Shown here piece by piece: positions 60,630-64,000 of a DNA stretch of 64,000 bases. The notes beneath the pieces are model-generated. The model did no database searches. It was not told the origin of the DNA and saw nothing but the letters and a program-made list of their open reading frames with translations. Each line of letters opens with the position of its first letter. Position 1 is the first letter of the stretch. This DNA is from Boletus sp. NGJ (lineage: Eukaryota; Basidiomycota; Agaricomycetes; Boletales; Boletaceae), in NCBI GenBank assembly GCA_019096195.1, contig JAGTXK010000122.1:131501-195500 (forward strand). Reading direction: 5' to 3'. The translations under genes and the position numbers were made by a program.

Positions 60630-61604
60630 CAGTAAAAACAGGACTAACTGTCCAGTGCTGGACAGTACTGGATAGTAACATAGTGCTCATAGTGAGGGTC
60701 CAACTGGATAGTGGTTTGACAGTACCATGACAGTGTCTTATAGTCTGTTCATAGTGTGGCCATAGTATTCTCATAGTACTTCCATAGTGGTCATAGTGAT
60801 GCCATAGTATATATAGTGCTTCCATAGCATGTAGCAATCCTAATTCTAATCCAATTTCAAGTCAATTCTAATTCCAAATTCAATCAAATATTAATTCTAT
60901 TAATCCTAATTCTAATTCTAATTCTGATTCTGATTACAATCCCAATCCCAATCTCAATCCCAATCCTAATCCTAATGATTTACAAAGTGAAGTGTTGACT
61001 TCATGTAATAAGTAGAGTAGAATAAAATTAAGAAACAAGAGGGTGTGGGAAAGTTTTCAAAGTCTGGCTTGTTTATATAAGAATGATGGCACAAACATTG
61101 ACAAATAATGTCCACTTTTTTAACACTGAGTGTGAGAAAATGGACTTGGATATTTTTTTTTGAGTGTAAGTCTACACTTTTGGTACACTTTGTGACTACA
61201 CTTTTACTACACTTTGGTGCGCATTTTTGGTACACTTTTGGTACACTTTGTTTGCTACACTGTACTACACCCTGCTACACTTTTGTTTGCTTTTTTTTAC
61301 TACACTTTGTTTGCTACACTTTTGCTACATTTGGTGCGCATTTTTGCTACACTGTACTATACTTTTTGTACAACATTTGACTACACCTTTGACCATACTT
61401 TTTGTATACTTTTGATTTCAGATTAGGATTAGGATTAGGATTAGCTTAAAATTACTACTATGACTATGACTATTATGAATGTACTATGAATGCTATGAAA
61501 TGCTATGATACTATGATGCTATGATACTATGATACTATGAACACTATGAGTTATCTACTGTATGAAACTACTATGAGTACTATGATGAAATCCTGTATTT
61601 ACTG
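60630..61604 (+). repeat. Short-TIR CATAGT-array element, copy B
   Basis: 975 bases, from CAGTAAAAACAGGACTAACT to TCCTGTATTTACTG. In order it holds CATAGT-type arrays (60680-60835), degenerate (TCTAAT)n/(TCCCAA)n arrays (60840-60975), a unique stretch with repeated TACACTTTTG/CTACAC words (61150-61400), telomere-like (ATTAGG)n at 61422-61444 and CTATGA arrays (61450-61590). It has no protein-like coding; the open frames are Phe/Leu/Thr/Cys-rich repeats. It is inserted within the Plavaka copy 2 coding sequence. Confidence 0.85.
61422..61444 (+). repeat. Telomere-like (ATTAGG)n tract inside element B
   Basis: Nearly four tandem ATTAGG units. The unit resembles, but is not identical to, the TTAGGG telomere repeat. 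The reverse complement occurs at the mirror position in copy C (62440-62469), so it belongs to the element rather than to a chromosome-end fusion. Confidence 0.7.
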
Positions 61605-62141
61605 ATGTATTATGTTTGTTAGCACAATATATAGGGCTTCATGTGGCTGAAATCCATGTCATTTTTAAGCTTCCAGCTCACCTAGAAAATTATCCTCATT
61701 CTCTCACTTATGTTCATCTTTTCAAGCCATTTACTCATTTTGACAACAATCTCAGAATGTTCCACATTAGTTGCTTGCCTCAAAACCATCTTCCAAATGC
61801 AGTGGTCATCCCATCACCAATATCATACAGCCTTGCCATCTTGTCCCTCAGTTTTCAAGTGGCACAGTTAACCCCCTCTGGACTTATGGTTGTTCAATGG
61901 CTGTCACTGACACATTCTACTTGAACAGATATATTGATTTTCAAACATTCGATCAGTACAGGGTCCATCAATGATTACTGCAGCACACTACCATATGACA
62001 GCACATGCATGATAAGGTGGCAGGTGGGTGGGCTGTAAGTAGTGCCTAATTTATATTCAATGTTGTGCTCATCTATTTGATTCAGTTTCGTTATCATGCA
62101 TGCATGGCTGCTCGCTGTGTTGAAGGACTGACAGCACACAT

Positions 62142-63252
62142 CAGTAAATACAGGATTTCATCATAGTGCCCATAGTGCCATAGTAGTTTCATAGTAGTCA
62201 TAGTAGTCCCATAGATAACACATAGTGTTCATAGTGTTCATAGTATCATAGTATTGAAAGTGTATTCATAGTATTATAGTACCATAGCATTTCATAGTGT
62301 TCATAGTATTCATAGTGTTATAGTATTGAAATTATATGTATATTCATAGTATTCATAGTATCATAGTATCATAGTACCATAGCATTTCATAGCATTCATA
62401 GTACATTCATAGTAGTCATAGTCATAGTAGTAATTTTAAGCTAATCCTAATCCTAATCCTAATCCTAATCTGAAATCAAAAGTATACAAAAAGTATGGTC
62501 AAAGGTGTAGTCAAATGTTGTACAAAAAGTATAGTACAGTGTAGCAAAAATGCGCACCAAATGTAGCAAAAGTGTAGCAAACAAAGTGTAGTAAAAAAAA
62601 GCAAACAAAAGTGTAGCAGGGTGTAGTACAGTGTAGCAAACAAAGTGTACCAAAAGTGTACCAAAAATGCGCACCAAAGTGTAGTAAAAGTGTAGTCACA
62701 AAGTGTACCAAAAGTGTAGACTTACACTCAAAAAAAATATCCAAGTCCATTTTCTCACACTCAGTGTTAAAAAAGTGGACATTATTTGTCAATGTTTGTG
62801 CCATCATTCTTATATAAACAAGCCAGACTTTGAAAACTTTCCCACACCCTCTTGTTTCTTAATTTTATTCTACTCTACTTATTACATGAAGTCAACACTT
62901 CACTTTGTAAATCATTAGGATTAGGATTGGGATTGAGATTGGGATTGGGATTGTAATCAGAATCAGAATTAGAATTAGAATTAGGATTAATAGAATTAAT
63001 ATTTGATTGAATTTGGAATTAGAATTGACTTGAAATTGGATTAGAATTAGGATTGCTACATGCTATGGAAGCACTATATATACTATGGCATCACTATGAC
63101 CACTATGGAAGTACTATGAGAATACTATGGCCACACTATGAACAGACTATAAGACACTGTCATGGTACTGTCAAACCACTATCCAGTTGGACCCTCACCT
63201 ATGTTACTATCCAGTACTGTCCAGCACTGGACAGTTAGTTCTGTTTTTACTG
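62142..63252 (-). repeat. Short-TIR CATAGT-array element, copy C, inverse of copy B
   Basis: 1,111 bases, nearly the exact reverse complement of copy B, with the same termini (CAGTAAATACAGGATTTC at the left, CTGTTTTTACTG at the right). The CATAGT array on its left (62155-62430) is longer than in B. The interiors are almost identical, indicating recent amplification or gene conversion. B and C form an inverted repeat of about 1 kb arms separated by 537 bases. Confidence 0.85.
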
Positions 63253-63645
63253 ATGAAATGTGACCTCCATTCAGAGTAGCCAGTGAAGCATGAAAAGTTC
63301 CCTATGGAAAGATCTGCCACAAATCTGAAGGAGAATGTCAGGTTCACCAGATATATGTTTTTTATGATATAAAATATTGGTGTCCAGTCAGATCTGGATG
63401 TTTGTAGGATCATGACCAATAGTACAGATCACAGCATCAAGACAGGAAATGAGTGGAGTGATAGGAGCCTCATGAAGATAACTAGGCATGGTGAGAATGA
63501 GTTCCTTCCTGAGAGGAAAGAAGGTTAATCTGTGGCAAGTATGAGCCATTAATTTGGGGATGGTCATGGTGCAGAAACAAGATACCTGGTGTTTTGCTTA
63601 TCATTGCCAGTGGCTATGATTTCCTCAAACTCTGCATATACTGAA
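63253..63645. other. Region between element C and the terminal partial ORF
   Basis: The minus strand reads in a protein-like way around 63420-63560 (AHTCHRLTFFPLRKEL, then MPSYLHEAPITPL), interrupted by stops near 63640 and 63395. It is probably a further part of the unidentified coding sequence at 63646-64000, either after an intron or decayed. Confidence 0.35.
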
Positions 63646-64000
63646 CTAGGTATGCCACGTAAGACCTGCATGATGCTGTTCAGCTCTATGTTGTTGGCAA
63701 GAGATTGATAAACAGACCTGGGACTTGCCAGGAGTTAGTTGTTCTATGGCAGCTATAACTCTCATCTTAATCGATGGAATAATGGAGGGGTTCGTATGGC
63801 CATGAATCAAGTGAATATTGCCAGTGGGAGACAAGAGTCCTGCTAGAAGGATGGATCCCTGTGGAGCAGGGATGACAGTGTAGCCCTCTGTGAGGGAGGA
63901 AAGGTGATGATGCACACAGTCCTGATGAAAAAGGAAAGTCATGGAATTGAAATGAAGGGGAGTGAGCTAAGGGAAGACCAGTCTGGTTTGAATGTGAAAG
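63646..64000 (-). CDS. Partial unidentified coding sequence running off the window
   Basis: The minus strand is open from the window edge to 63646 with normal protein-like composition (segments SMTFLFHQDCVHHHLSSL, PQGSILLAGLLSPTGNIHL, IKMRVIAAIEQLTPG). The ATG at 63942 is internal to the open frame, so the start may lie outside the window. The AT-rich context and adjacency to mobile elements suggest an element-borne or element-damaged gene. I do not recognise the family. Confidence 0.4.

Larger units (their letters stand above)
60050..61985 (+). pseudogene. Plavaka transposase remnant, copy 2, C-terminal part, split by element B
   Basis: The plus-strand blocks FPKKMVQYLMQNHSVVNF (60266-60320) and QYFQPNNNDHFDCFSTIVQ (60373-60430) correspond to those of copy 1 near 40200-40110. 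After element B the protein resumes as HVAEIHVIFKLPAHLENYP (61640-61696), LTYVHLFKPFTHFDNNLRMFH and a DTFYLNRYIDFQTFDQYRVHQ block (61910-61972), matching copy 1 at 39840-39510. The N-terminal two thirds of the transposase is absent. Its upstream end is cut by the gypsy insertion. Confidence 0.8.

Noticed and set aside
60680-60835. CATAGT arrays considered as a CRISPR-like array
   Set aside because: The units are short, irregular and contiguous with no spacers of constant length; the genome is eukaryotic.
61108-61426. Phe/Leu/Thr/Cys-rich ORFs (also 62465-62807, minus strand)
   Set aside because: They are direct translations of TACACTTTTG-type tandem arrays; open only because of the repeat composition.
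61422-61444. Interstitial telomere or chromosome-fusion scar
   Set aside because: The unit is ATTAGG rather than TTAGGG and recurs at the mirror position in element C, so it belongs to the element.

Overview
The window reads as nuclear DNA of a basidiomycete fungus, most likely an Agaricomycete. The genes carry many short (about 45-60 base) GT-AG introns. Fungal families are present (TRAPP Trs33, UBR1 N-recognin, type I metacaspase, DUF3602), and the mobile or accessory families (Plavaka transposases, DUF6532, DUF6698, a Crinkler-kinase) are typical of Agaricomycetes. I do not assign a genus. Many long frames in this region are antisense shadows or begin at non-ATG codons, so starts were rechecked for ATG.

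Layout. About 1-39,250 is the host-gene compartment, CpG-containing with moderate GC. In order it holds: a secreted purple acid phosphatase (+); a long low-complexity conserved protein (-); a decayed Crinkler-type effector-like gene with a kinase-like tail (+); an intron-dense metacaspase (-); a gene-poor 3.4 kb stretch of coding scraps; a single-pass membrane protein and a short Ser/Pro-rich partner (-); a probable mitochondrial glutamyl-tRNA synthetase (+); the N-end-rule ubiquitin ligase UBR1 (-), head to head with TRAPP subunit Trs33 (+); a conserved hypothetical (-); and a DUF3602 RGG-type protein (+).

From about 39,250 to the end the sequence turns AT-rich and CpG-poor and is almost entirely nested mobile DNA. 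A Plavaka transposase relic (-) stands head to head with a DUF6532 gene (+). The transposase is interrupted by a solo gypsy LTR (5-base target duplication) and by a short-TIR element built of CATAGT-type arrays, which is itself interrupted by a Tc1/mariner element with a TA duplication. After an AT-rich, gene-free island comes a DUF6698 relic (-), then a full-length chromodomain Ty3/gypsy retrotransposon (896 bp LTRs, GGCAG target duplication, at least eleven in-frame stops), then a second Plavaka remnant (+). That remnant is interrupted by one roughly 1 kb copy of the CATAGT element and followed by another in inverse orientation.

Most noteworthy: (1) both Plavaka transposase copies have a different Agaricomycete accessory gene (DUF6532, DUF6698) in head-to-head orientation, suggesting cargo genes; (2) the gypsy copy is full of transition-type stops although its LTRs are nearly identical, suggesting that an already dead copy was mobilised in trans; (3) the gypsy has an extra post-pol ORF with a decayed zinc knuckle; (4) the metacaspase catalytic Cys motif is split across a 12-nt micro-exon; (5) the Crinkler gene combines a ubiquitin-like header, a nuclease-like middle and a kinase-like tail. 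All identifications come from reading the sequence; no database search was run.
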